Source: Pigoraptor vietnamica (lineage: Eukaryota > Opisthokonta > Filasterea). Taken from it: 44,031 nt of DNA. The stretch lies in NCBI GenBank assembly GCA_943704525.1, contig CALSCQ010002529.1, positions 1 to 44,031 of the forward strand, in the 5' to 3' direction. The notes beneath the pieces were generated by a model. It was not told the DNA's origin and did no database searches. It saw nothing but the letters and a program-made list of their open reading frames with translations. Shown piece by piece: positions 23,401-41,640 of the stretch. Positions within the stretch are counted from its first letter, which is position 1; the number at the start of each line of letters is the position of its first letter. Position numbers and translations under genes: made by a program.

Positions 23401-24401
23401 GCTCCCATTGCGTGCATTCGCTTTGACCGCGCGAGCGTCATCGGTGACGACGATGCCTCTGAGACAGAGTCGGTGGAGGAGTGGGGCGCCTCCCGCATGG
23501 TTCGCGTCGCCGGGGTGGGCGTGCGCGAAGATAGCAGCTTGGGCGAGGCTGCGGCCGCCAAGCGCAAACGGCGCCCAGCACCCCGCGTGCCCACTGTTCC
23601 GCCGGCAGTTGAGCGGTTTGTCGTCACGAGCGACGACCGGCGTCTGTCGGTGTGGCGTTGCGAATGGCTCCGCGACACGTGCGAACTGGAAGAGTGGCTC
23701 ACCTTCCCCGGGCCTGCGGCCGAGCCCTCCGAAACGTCCCATGCGGCACCTCCTTCGCCTGCCGCCGACGCACCCGATGCACTGCCTTCGAGCCTCGCCT
23801 GCTTTCTTCCACAGACGCGTGCCTCGCGCGGGCGCTGTCGGATTGCGTACACTGGGTTTGGGTTCCAGAAGGAGCTCATCCTCTTCGACGTCACTTCGAA
23901 GAAGGTGCGCACGCGCGCGGGGCATTTCTACTGTGTGCAAGCGTGTCACTTGGTGCGGGACACGCAACTGCCGTCCTAATAGTCGGCTCGTGTCGCTTGG
24001 CGTGCTATGCTCACACCTGACTTTCGCGCAGATTCTGAAGACCATTCCCCTTACGTACTGGGCGACGAGCCTTGACGTGTCCCCCGACGCCTCTCTCATC
24101 GCCGTCGGCTGCAGGGGTGCGCACTTGTCTTGCTGGCACTTGGGTACTCTTATCATCTGTCGTATCCCTGTCGCAATCCCTGCTCTCGGCCCACGCGCGC
24201 TGCTCTGCGACCCGTCTAACCCCGCGCTACCCCGCCCTTCCCGCAGAGCGCCTCGTGAAGCTCATTGACGCGGCCGAGGGCACCTTCCAGGACTACGCAG
24301 CGCACGCCGACGCCGTCGCCGCCGTGCGATTTGACGCGGCGGGAAACCGACTTGTCACGGCGGCATTCAACGCCATGCTCGTGTGGGACGTCAATTTCTG
24401 A
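17253..24401 (+). CDS. WDR90: POC16/WDR90 centriole protein: CFAP20-like domain plus WD40 arrays
   Basis: Eleven exons, 17253-17375, 17538-20544, 20720-21397, 21515-21807, 21970-22153, 22321-22472, 22647-22886, 22994-23150, 23306-23904, 24032-24116 and 24247-24401, encode 1890 aa. Residues about 17-170 are the CFAP20/DUF667-type domain: VDVFKHFGV, NYIQIPKSASQSLGL, YLYFQF, ISFSNLFREF and TWLQFPF. After a Pro/Ala/Arg linker come many WD40 repeats such as FFIGHTASVCGLALD, GRGTVRFWRLL, DKTLRVWPLD, GSVTRWD and GTLWYVDFAEG. The C-terminus reads ILKTIPLTYWATSLDVSPD, RLVKLID and FNAMLVWDVNF. POC16/WDR90 decorates the centriole microtubule triplet wall and stabilises centriole architecture. Acidic low-complexity stretches occur around 20440-20520 and 21640-21670. 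The end of exon 6 could be 22469 instead of 22472. Introns 1, 3 and 4 are multiples of three without stops. Presence of this gene implies centrioles or basal bodies. Confidence 0.93.
17404..17460. repeat. (CA)n microsatellite in POC16 intron 1
   Basis: A nearly perfect CA repeat lies inside the 162-bp intron 17376-17537. Read in frame it would encode His-Thr repeats, because the intron is stop-free and a multiple of three. Confidence 0.95.
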
Positions 24402-24732
24402 GCGCTAAGAAGCGGACCCGAACCGTCACTGGGCGCCGCATTCGTACTGTCGCGTGCGCGTATTTCGTATATTGTATATTGAGACCGATCTGCGTTGGCA
24501 AAATTTTGCGCCTGTTGTTTGAACTTTTTGAAGCGTCTGGTGTCCTTTCACTCTTTCTGCGTTGTCCCAAGTGAGTGACCTGCCTTGCACTACTCCGGCA
24601 ACCCTTTTCGTGCGTTGCCGTCAATAAATTGTTCGGCCTTGCAAACGACTGAGGCCTGAGTGTTTATTTTCAGTTTCATCGTGATGCCGGTTCGCCCTTA
24701 ATGACCATCATTTTAGCCCTCCATCGCATCTC
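24402..24732. other. Convergent 3' region, POC16 / VPS15
   Basis: 331 bp between two stop codons facing each other. It is AT-richer than the coding DNA. A canonical AATAAA sits at 24623-24628 on the plus strand, 222 bp after the POC16 stop. No gene is seen. Confidence 0.6.
24623..24628 (+). terminator. Possible polyadenylation signal of POC16
   Basis: AATAAA lies in the convergent gap, followed by a T/G-containing stretch (TTGTTCGG, then TGTTTATTTT about 35 bp on), as expected for a downstream element. It is the clearest AATAAA in a 3' gap of this window. Use of the signal is inferred. Confidence 0.45.
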
Positions 24733-32431
<7,699 letters not shown>

Positions 32432-33009
32432 CGCAGACCAAGCACACCACGCACACTCAAACCACCGGTCACAGAAGAGCGCACGGCAGACACGTAGCCT
32501 CTACGTGAAGAGCGGAGCGCAAGGGACACCCGCCCGCACGAGCGGGCAGGCAGAACCCGGTACTGTCGCGTGCGACGTCAGTGACCGATCACATGCACTC
32601 GTGAGATTACAGCTGTGTTTCAGACGCCAGGGAGAGGCGCACGGCCAAACATGAACACACACATACACACGCCCCCCAGGATAGTGCGCTCGCGTGCGAA
32701 TCGCAATGAAGTGAGCGATGGAACCTTCAGACTCTGTCGTCGCTGCACTGTTGACGCGGCCGGAACGCCAGAAGTCACGTGATGAAGCCGAATCTAGCGA
32801 TATCTCGGCCAAATATTTCGCGTTGTCACGGTTTTTGGGGCCTGTTACACCGAGTGGTGAGCAATGAGTCAAGCACCCTCCCTTCAGTCTTCCACTCGAA
32901 GCACTCTAAACAGGCGCGTCTCTCATTGTGCGACGCACTAGAGACGCGCTTTTATTACAGCACATTCTTTTCCTCAGACACACGCTTGATCTCGCGTCGA
33001 TCCCCTGCC
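32432..33009. other. Divergent promoter region, VPS15 / deiminase-CtlX fusion
   Basis: 578 bp between two divergent start codons. No reading frame with homology is seen. CA-rich words occur at 32650-32670. No TATA element is obvious. Any shared regulation is only an inference from the arrangement. Confidence 0.5.
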
Positions 33010-36000
33010 ATGTTCCGCTTTGGGGGGCCGTCCGCCCACAGCGACAAGGTATGGGTACCCGAATGTCCTGTGTTTCGTCTGTATACCGCGTGTGTGCATG
33101 TGCCCACGTGTGTCTGTGGCTGATTTGCGTGCTGCAACACAGGGCGATGGCGTTGCTCGCCGCCCGTCCCTTACGAATGTGGCGGCAGAGGCCCACCCGC
33201 ACGTGGACGCCCCGCACCTCCAGGAGCACGAGAACGACGCCGTGCTCTCCGTCCTCATGCACATGCCCAGGTGCGCGGGGTCGGACCACTTGCTGTGGGC
33301 GACACTGGAAGGCGCCGTTTGTGCGTGCGCGAGGCTCAATGGCTGACCCCGACTTGTTGCACCGGCTCGCAGTCTCGCGATCTTCATGGGTAACCTGCAC
33401 CCGATCGGCTCGCTGTACGACTCTGTTGTGGACTTGGAGCAGGCGCACTGGTGTCAGCAGCATCTTGCAGACACGCTCCGCAGCCTCGGCGTGAAGGTGC
33501 ACGAGGTGAAGGACGTGCTGACGTCCGGGTGCGATTCGGACATTCGCCAGCGCATCGAGCTCGAGAATCTCGCGGCGAAGGCGCTGAAGTATGTTCTCGA
33601 CGAGGACTCCGACGGCACGCTCGTGACGGAAGAGGAGTCGAAGCTGCTTGGGGAGGCGTACAAGCGTCGCGTGCTGCAGGCCATGTCGGTGAACCAGCTT
33701 ATCGACATAGTGCTCACGCGGCCCACCATCACGCTGTCCAAGTCGAGCATCAACCACGCGCTCGCGTCCGAGTGCGTCTCGTTCCGCCCGCTCTCCAACC
33801 TCATCTTCACGCGCGACATTCAAATTTGCACACGCAAGGGTGTCATTCTCGCGCGCCCCAATTCCCCCCTGCGACAGCCCGAAATCGAGGTCCTCCGCGT
33901 GTGCCTGCAGCGTCTCGGCATCCCCGTGCTTGGCGAAATTGCCGAACCCGCGACTCTCGACGGCGGCGACTTCATTCTCGCGGGTCCTGACCTCTGCTTT
34001 ATCGGCGTTGGCGGCCGCACGAACGAGCGCGCGGCGCACTTTCTCATGGACGGGGACTATCTCGGCACCCGTCGCGTGGCCGTCGTGCGCGACATCTTTG
34101 ACCGTTCGCAGGAACGCCTCCACCTCGATTTCGTGTTCAACTTTATCGACGAGCGCGTGGTCATTCTGCTCGAGCCCGTCGCGCAGCCCCTCTCCCCCAT
34201 TCGCCGGCTCGTTGACGAATACACCCTCGACGCCTCGTCAGCGGCGGCGGCGTCGTCTTCATCCGGGGCACAAGCGTCGTCGACCCCGCGCCACTACCGC
34301 CTGTCCAGACAGGGCATCGATTTCCACCAGTACCTCCTCGACCAGGGGTACGACGTCATCGTGCTGCCGAACCGGCGCGCGTCGCACCCCATTCACACGC
34401 TGAACCTCGGCGGCGGCCACTTGGTAGTCGAGGACGAGCAGACGGCGCGCGTGCTCGCCGCCGACAGTCGCTTCAAGGGGCGCATTCGCATCCTCCCTTC
34501 GCCGCACAACAACGCGTCGTGCGAGGACGGGCCCATGTGGATTGGCGGCGTGCGCTGCCTGACGCAGGTGCTCACGCGCAAACGCATCGTCGATTGCCCG
34601 GCGGAGGCGCCAAAGGTGCGGGTTCGGCTTAGGGTTGCATGCCTTTGAAATCAACAAGTTTTGCTGCTTTCTCTCTCCCTATCTCTCCCTCTCTTTTCGT
34701 CTCTGTTTTGTTTGCCTTCTGTTTGTGTCTGAACTCTGTATTACTCTTTCACCCCTTCGTTTTCTGTTTGATTACCTTGCTTTATGGCGTGGGCTGCTCT
34801 TGAGCTTACCCTTCCCTCGCTCTCTCAGACCGCGTCGAACCTTCCGTCCAACCTAATTGTGCCGTGCGCGCGCTCGGGTGACCAATCGACCAACACGGTG
34901 CTGATGGTGGCACCCACGGCCTTCTACCAGAACTTGCAGGTGTGCTTTATTCACTCTGGCCAGCAAATGTCGTGCGCAAATGCTTGAGCCCGCCACTCTG
35001 TCCTGTTATCATGCGCCAACCCGTCCGACTTGTGTTCAAGTGCGAGCTGTTCTTTGGTGCGTCTTCAGTGCGTCCTCATTCTCACTCGCTAACCCTCGCT
35101 TCGCACAGGCGGCGGTCGACAACTACTTCATGGTCAGCAACGTGTCCCTCACCAAGCAGCAGATTCAGGCCGCCGCTCTCGCCGAGTTCTCGCTTCTCCA
35201 CCGCCGTTTGTGCGAGAAGGGTGTGCGCATTCTCCTCCACACGCACGAGGTGGGTGTGTGCGCACTGTGCGAGACATTATGCTGCTGTCTTGCTTCCCTC
35301 GTAACCCCTGACTGTCCCTCTCTTCGTGACTTGTGGGTTTGAATCCCACTGTGTTATACTTTGCTTTTCTGTGCCGTTGTCTGACCACTGCCCTCCGTTT
35401 CTTTGCAGGCGTACCACGACACCCCGGATGCCGTCTTCCCTAACAACTGGTTCTCGACGCACGCCGCGGGCGATTGCGTCACGGCGGGCTCCAAGTCGAG
35501 TCCTCGAACGCTCATTCTCTACCCGATGAAGGCGCCCAACCGTAGGAAGGAGCGCAGGCGTTCCGTCATTGCGTCGTTCTCTTCGCACTACGACCGCGTG
35601 ATCGACCTTTCGGGCGACGCCGAAGCGGCGGGGCTGTTCCTGGAGAGCACGGGCTCGCTCGTGCTCGACCGCGTGAAGCGCGTGGCGTACGCGTGCGAAT
35701 CGGAGCGAACGAACGCGGACCTTGCGCGCAAGTGGGCGGCGCTGGTCGGGTACCGCCTGTGTCTGTTCAAGGCGGTGGACGGGTCCGGACGCACCATCTA
35801 CCACACGAACATTGTGATGTCCATGGGGACGCGCGTGGCGGTCGTGTGCGTCGACTGCGTGCCGGAAGACGGCGGCCGCGAGTCGCTGCTCATCGAACTC
35901 GCGGCGAGTGGGCGAGAGCTCGTCGAGATTTCGATGAACCAGATGATGGGCTTCTGCGGCAACGTGCTCGAGCTGCTCGACGGCAACAGGCAGCCGCTGA

Positions 36001-36155
36001 TGGTGATGTCGGACACGGCGTACGACAACTTCACCGAGGCACAACGCGCGCGCATCGAGGCGCTGTGTGCGGGCGGAATAGTGTGTGCGGACATTGCGAC
36101 GATTGAGCAGATTGGCGGCGGCGGCGTGCGCTGCTGCATCGGAGAGCTGTTTTAG
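33010..36155 (+). CDS. Arginine deiminase-like + CtlX-like tandem pentein fusion
   Basis: Six exons, 33010-33048, 33143-33270, 33373-34615, 34829-34939, 35109-35249 and 35409-36155, encode 802 aa. Residues about 50-465 are an arginine deiminase (ADI) domain. It has ADI's extra helical module (about 110-190), then PLSNLIFTRD (195-204), ATLDGGDF (249-256), GVGGRTNERA (267-276), catalytic-type HLDFVF (His306, Asp308) and GGVRCLTQVL with the nucleophile Cys451. ADI hydrolyses arginine to citrulline and ammonia. The usual EGGD reads DGGD (Asp252). Residues about 494-802 match the CtlX family (citrulline utilisation hydrolase): TVLMVAPTAFYQN, DAVFPNNWFSTH (561-572), LYPMKAPNRRKER, GLFLESTGSLVLDR, IYHTNIVMSMG (His686) and IGGGGVRCCIGEL (Cys796). 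Both halves therefore look active. The combination predicts arginine to ornithine through citrulline in one chain. Exons 4-5 link the halves smoothly, so this is one gene. No targeting signal is obvious, and the first exon is the least certain. Confidence 0.88.
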
Positions 36156-36320
36156 GGGCTCTGCATGGGAGCCTCTTGCACCTCTTGCTGTATAGAACCC
36201 GCTGTTCCACCGCGCTTTGTCGTCGCTTTTCAGTTAAACCTCCATGGCCCGCACATTACATGGCTTGGTGCTCCGCAATTGGCCTTCCAATACCGCATGA
36301 GGCAAAAGGTTACTTTAGTG

Positions 36321-38621
36321 CTATCCCTTTGACTTGGACTTGGACACCTTTTCCTTGCGCTTTTTGACGTGCTTTGGCACTTTGTCCTTGCGCTTCTCGC
36401 GCTTCTCCGCCTTCACCGCCTTCTTGTGAAGCTGCGCAGCGCACGTGAATCGCAGTCAGCCAGTGCACACGTGACTCAAGCAGCGAGTGTGTGTGGCACA
36501 ACAATTCTCTGTAACGTTTTCCTCCGTTGAACAACACGGTTACAGCCGCAAATAACAACAACAGCCGCCGCAGTCCCTACCTTCCGGTCCAACTTCGGGT
36601 CGCCCGTCGGCACAAACTTGGGCGCATCCCCCTTGCTCTCGCCCTCTCCTTCCTGTTCCACGGCATCCTCGCCCTCGCCGTCAGACGACCCCTCCGATCC
36701 ATCACTCTCGCTCTCGTCGTCCTCGCCCGCGCCACCGTCCGCTGCAGCCTCCGCGTGGCCGTTCGCAGTCGGCCGCTGTTCGTCCCAGTGCGCCAGCATG
36801 TCCTGCGCCGCTTGCGACCATGCGCCGCTCTTTCCCTTCTCTGCGCCGGGAGCAAACTTCACCGCACGCGTAGTTTCACCCTGTTGGCCCTCCGCAGCGC
36901 GTTCGCCGTCCTTCGTCATGGACAGGCCCTTCATGCCCACCACCGACTGGTACAGAAGCTGCAAGCGAGGTCACGTGAGCTGGTGGGACACGAGAGCGAC
37001 TCGAAAGCGCAGCATAAGTAAAGGCAGAGCCGTGCTCCTCTCACCTCGGCTGTCTCTCCGCGCTGCAAGCGGGCGACGTCGCGCTCTGCGTCAATGACCT
37101 CGTCGAGTGTGCGGGGGATGTAGGCCTTCTTGAACACCTCCTCGTCCACTTGCGCTGCTGCGGTCGCAGGCGTGCTGTCGAGCTCCGCTTGTTTCTAGGG
37201 GAAATAGAGAAGAAGGCTGTTGAGTAACACACCCCGTAGAAGGAACAACGCTAGTAATCAAGAGAACACTGCAGGAACACCCTCGGCACTAAACTCATCC
37301 TCACACAAACTTATCAATAAGTAAATCCGGCGGAGTCACTGAGGACACGCAAGAAGAGCACATTATGGGGCCATGGGCAGCCAATCACATGCACTGCACA
37401 CTCACCCTTTCGAGGTATTCGTCGATCGAGTCCTCGGTGAGGGAGGGGTCCGTGACAAACTCAAACAGCGAACGCACGGACATCGTGTGAACCTTGTGCT
37501 TCGAGAAGAAGTCTGGGTTGGAGCGAGCGAGTGATGAGCATCTGAGGTCAAAACAAAGTCACTTTCCACAGCCCTTAGACTGCTGATTTCTGACATTCTA
37601 AGCGCAACACTCGCACTCCCTGCCTATTTGTGACAGAGACACACACACGCACTTCCAGCACATAACTCGCACACAGCTGCCTGCACGCGAGTTTCAACGC
37701 AACGCACCTGTAATGTTCGTGCAGTCCTTGCGCAAAAATTCGAGTGCGTGGGGGTGGTCGTGCTCCACCGACTGCGACACGTCGATAATGTACACATCGC
37801 CCTTAAAATAGCTGCGTGATGAGGTAGACCACTCAGCACTTCACTAACGCACGCTGAGAAACCGTGTTACTGACAGCAACACGCAACACATGCTACTCGC
37901 ACACAACCGCGGCCATACGCACAACACAGGCATTTCGGGAGTTGGCCGGTCGTGCCATACAGGCACATGCACACACAAAATTTTAAAGCAGAAAGATACG
38001 ATACTTGCATGCGCGCATACGCCACTCCGAACGGACGGGGGGGGGGGGGGGGGGGGCCACCACACGCGCGCACTCACAGGATGTTGTACTCGGAGAGGTC
38101 CGCGTGGACGAGGCGGCACGCGTGGAACATGTGGCGCACAAGTTTCACGAGGCGCAGATAGAGCTCGCGCGCCTTTTCTTCCGAGATATCGGCGTCCTTC
38201 AACCGGGGCGCTGGCCTACGCGTGGGACAGGACAGAGAGACGTGAGACACAGACCAACAAACGCACACATGCAACAACAAACTATCCGCACGAACATCGA
38301 TGGAATGTCCGCAATGCGTAGTTACACACAAGGGAGTAACACGCACCACCCGTCCTTCCCGATGAAGCGCATGACGAGCACGTGGTTGCGGAGAAGGAGC
38401 GGCTGTGGGCACGGGATGCCCGCCGTGTGCAGGCGCGTGAGGTTGCGCATCTCCTTCTCAGCCCACACCTGCCAGGTGAACGCGTAAGACTTCGTTCTTC
38501 CGCACTAGCGCACCCCTCAGTGAACCTCCTCATCAGCTTGATCAACTCTTCCACACACAGCAGCGCACCGTATCTGAACACACTCTCGCAAATTCAATGA
38601 AAGATTCCGACACGCACACAC

Positions 38622-38693
<72 letters not shown>

Positions 38694-39731
38694 GCATGCA
38701 CGCACACACACACACACATCCTCTGCACCTCTTTCTACCACGCCGCACTCCGCCCAACAATTACAGCGCCGCTTTCGCACCTTGACCATCTTGCGCGGGT
38801 TGCTCTTGCAGTAACCGCGGCGAAAGCGAAACTCGCCCGTGACGTACTTGTCCCTGTCCTTGAAGACGAGAATGGACGTCTTGAACACCTTCACCGCGAC
38901 CTCTTCGCCCTCGCCGTTGGCCGCGTGGTACACGTTCGCCTCCTTCCCCGTGCTGATGCAGCCGTTGATTTCGTCAATGAAGTTGTGGCTCAGGAGCTTG
39001 AAGAGAATCATCCGCGTGCGCGCATCCAGCACCTGCAGCAACCGCAGTCACGTGGACGGCCGAGGGTCAACAGCCGCAAGGCAACACCTTGCCGCACACG
39101 TGTTTGTCCAAAGCGGTGGCTGCAGAAAATGCACACACAGAACCACTGGCTGCCCCTCCTACGCTCGTGATGCGTGCCCTCCCACCTGCTCCGTCGTGGC
39201 GCGATCCGACTTGTCCGTCACTCGCAGCCGATCGCTGTCCGCTCGCCGCGTGGTTTCCAGCATGCGATTGGTAACAGTGTCCGAGAGCGAAGGGCCGTCG
39301 TATCGCTCCACGTTGATTCGCGTGTAGAACTTCGTGAACACCTTCTCGCTCGGCTGCAGCGTCGCCTTCACCGCCTTGGTCGCAGGCGCCGTTGCCGCCG
39401 CATTCGGTCGCACGGAGAGTCCCTGTCGCGCGGCGTTCAGCTGCTTCGTAAAGTCTCCCCGGGCGTCCTCCCAATCGAAGCCGTCGTCGCTGTCCTCCTC
39501 CTCCACTTCGTCCGCGTCGTCGTAGTCGTACTCTTCCTCTTCCTCTTCACCGCCCTGATGCTGTTCCCCCGCGTCCTCATCACTTGCTGCATGTCCATTC
39601 GCGCTGGTGTGTGCGGGTGCGGGCGCTTGAGCGGACGCGGGCGCTACTGAGATCGCCGCGCCACCTCGCACACCGAGCGGCACGGCATCGTCGTCAGCGT
39701 CGTCATACATGTCTGCGTTAGACGCCGCCAT
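36321..39731 (-). CDS. RIOK1: RIO1 atypical protein kinase, 40S ribosome maturation
   Basis: Nine exons, complement(39186-39731, 38781-39032, 38347-38468, 38078-38215, 37708-37811, 37406-37512, 37045-37194, 36581-36958, 36321-36431), encode 635 aa. The N-terminus is acidic ([19 protein letters not shown]) before [15 protein letters not shown]. The RIO domain shows [13 protein letters not shown] (nucleotide loop), [58 protein letters not shown], catalytic [12 protein letters not shown], the metal-binding [15 protein letters not shown] and FLRKDCTNI. The C-terminus is long, acidic, then Lys-rich ([19 protein letters not shown]). RIO1 is an ATPase-kinase needed for late pre-40S maturation and release of assembly factors. 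The length is close to animal RIOK1. Introns begin GTGGGA, GTGCGA, GTGCGT, GTGAGT, GTGCGT, GTGAGT, GTGAGA and GTAGGG. Intron 2 contains a CA repeat and intron 4 a 20-bp poly-G. The 3' end faces the deiminase fusion across 165 bp. Confidence 0.95.
38037..38056. repeat. Poly-G tract (20 G) in RIO1 intron 4
   Basis: Twenty G on the plus strand lie 21 bp beyond the exon 4 donor (exon ends at 38078 on the minus strand). The transcript carries poly-C very close to the 5' splice site. Confidence 0.92.
38610..38718. repeat. CA microsatellite in RIO1 intron 2
   Basis: (CA)n with CGCA interruptions lies in intron 38469-38780. In the sense of the gene it is (GT)n. Confidence 0.92.
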
Positions 39732-40189
39732 ACCTCGCGCCTTCCCCTCTTACTTGGTGGGGAGAGACACACGCAAAGACAAGAGTGTCGTTCGAATGGA
39801 TCGGCGACGCCATTTACCGAATTGCGAAATTGGCAAATCACGGTTGCACGTGGCTTGTGCGCTCACAATGACGTAGCAAGTGCAACCCTATGACGACTTC
39901 ATGGAGTGACGTACTTCTGATGCGATGCCTTTTGGCTTCCTGTGTGCTCATACATATCGCTGCTCTTCCCTCCGCCATGCCACGACGACGCGTTCCAGTG
40001 CCTAGCAGCGGGGGCGCTGCCACCCCCTTCGCTGGGGGCGGCCGCGGTCTCGCGCCGTGACGCCGCACGTGTGTTTCGTGACGAAAAAGCCGTCTGAGAT
40101 CGGCATCGAGTATGCCCTCAATCACGCGTGTCAGCGCATGCAGATCTCGGTGTCGCACGCAAATCCGTGAGTGTGGAGACTGTCGTGCG
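39732..40189. other. RIO1 upstream region
   Basis: It holds the RIO1 promoter on the minus strand. No conserved gene is recognised. The right part leads into the leucine-rich-repeat remnant and may be its decayed 5' end; an ATG at 40112 opens only a short non-conserved frame. Confidence 0.4.
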
Positions 40190-40740
40190 ATCTGTCCGTG
40201 TTTGCGGGGCTGCGCTCTGTCGCTCTCGTCAACCTCGGGGACTATCCTCTGGACGTGTCGGCACTCGGCAACGTTCACACGCTCTCGCTCCGAAAATGCC
40301 TCGGCCTGTCGGACGTGTGTGCTTGGGCGGTGTTCGCGCGCTTGATCTCGCGCGTTGCGAGTACGTTGACGACGTTTCGGCTCTCGGACGCGTACATTCG
40401 CTAACGCTTTCGTTTTGTAGGCGCGTGACTGACGTGTCCATATTGGGTGGGCTATACAAGCTGGACCTGTCGCATTGCGGCGGCCGTGAGCGGCATCGCT
40501 GCGCTCGGTCGTGTGCATGACCTCAACTTATCATGGTGCAATAAAGTGAAGGATGTCTCTGCATTCGACGGCGTCCACACGCTCCATCTTTGGGACCACA
40601 ATTGGGTGTTACAGACGTCTCGGCGCTCGGACGGGTGTCCACACGCTCGCCTTAAGGATGTGCAAAATTGTAAGCAGACGTCTCTGCGCTTGGCCGCGTC
40701 CACCGGCCGGCTCCGGCGCTCGACCCGGCTCTCGGATTGC
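40190..40740 (+). pseudogene. Frameshifted leucine-rich-repeat gene remnant (DVSALG type)
   Basis: The plus strand encodes repeats of about 23 residues with the consensus DVSALG.VHTL.L..C..V.. spread over several frames. Frame 1 (from about 40195) has LRSVALVNLGDYPLDVSALG and NVHTLSLRKCLGLSDV. Frame 3 (about 40325-40480) has GGVRALDLARCEYVDDVSAL, GRVHSLTLSFCRRVTDVSIL and GGLYKLDLSHCGG. Frame 1 resumes with IAALGRVHDLNLSWCNKVKD and VSAFDGVHTLHLWDH. Frame 2 ends with GVHTLALRMCKIVS. At least three small indels therefore break a once continuous array, and an in-frame stop follows the YIR triplet in frame 1. The LRR type is an intracellular cysteine-containing class that forms large expanded families in some protists. 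No start, promoter or intact carboxy end is visible. I regard it as a pseudogene of a multicopy family. Confidence 0.75.
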
Positions 40741-41333
40741 TAAAGGACTTGTCCGCGGTCATCAGTGAGAGCGTCCACACTGGCGCACAGTGCGCGGTCC
40801 CTCTGGGTACGTGTTATCCGCACGGAGCCTTTTATCAATTGCAATGGAAAAAAGGTCGTCAGTTTGGAGAAAGTGGCCCTTTAATTTGCCTCCATTGGCG
40901 TTGCCGGCAGTAGAGACTGAGTCTGAACTGCCGGGTAATATTGGCACAGGCTGACTGACAATCGGCAACGGCCAACAGTCGGAGCCGGCCAGTTGGCCGG
41001 CACGCACCGCACACTGAAAGATCAGATTGGACTCAAGAGGACTGAACCGACACACTTCTGTTGACAAAGACACCTCCGCAAGAGGACTGTTGTGTTCAGT
41101 CCTCATGATTGGACTGCATGATGCATGGCCCGAAACGCGCCGGCCGCCACGTGCAACAGCCGATATGCAGCAGTGAATTTGTCGCCGTCGATAGTCCCAA
41201 AAGTCGCCAACTGATTAACAGAAATTTGCCGAGTCCGTGCCGGCCCTGGTACGTGGAGCCACTGAGACTCAAAAAACGTACTTTGGGCACACAGGGACGC
41301 GCACACACACAAGTACTTTGCACAATCAGCGAG
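40741..41333. other. Intergenic region upstream of INTS7
   Basis: No reading frame with homology is seen. About 40870-41000 is rich in short inverted words around GCCGGC and TTGGCCGGC, similar in style to the GC-rich block near 3900, but no clear homology between them can be shown by eye. The INTS7 promoter must lie at the right end. Confidence 0.4.
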
Positions 41334-41528
41334 ATGTCGGCGTCTGGGGGTGCGCCCTCTGCTGCGAGTGGTGCGACGTTGCCCTCGTGGCCGTCGCACT
41401 CGCACTTTCCCCTCTTTAACACTGGCGACAGCGATGCCGCGACACGCATACTCCTTGCTCTCGACACAGGTTAGTGCCCGGTAGTGACGGGTTGCGTCGC
41501 GTGAATGCATCGGCCTGTTGGTGTGCGT

Positions 41529-41585
<57 letters not shown>

Positions 41586-41601
41586 GTGTGCGTGTGTGTG
41601 T

Positions 41602-41640
<39 letters not shown>

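Noticed and set aside
35333-35349. Perfect T-arm-like hairpin GTGGG-TTTGAAT-CCCAC
   Set aside because: No matching acceptor or D-arm lies upstream, and the T-loop lacks the conserved C. It sits in an intron of the deiminase fusion and is probably a chance hairpin.
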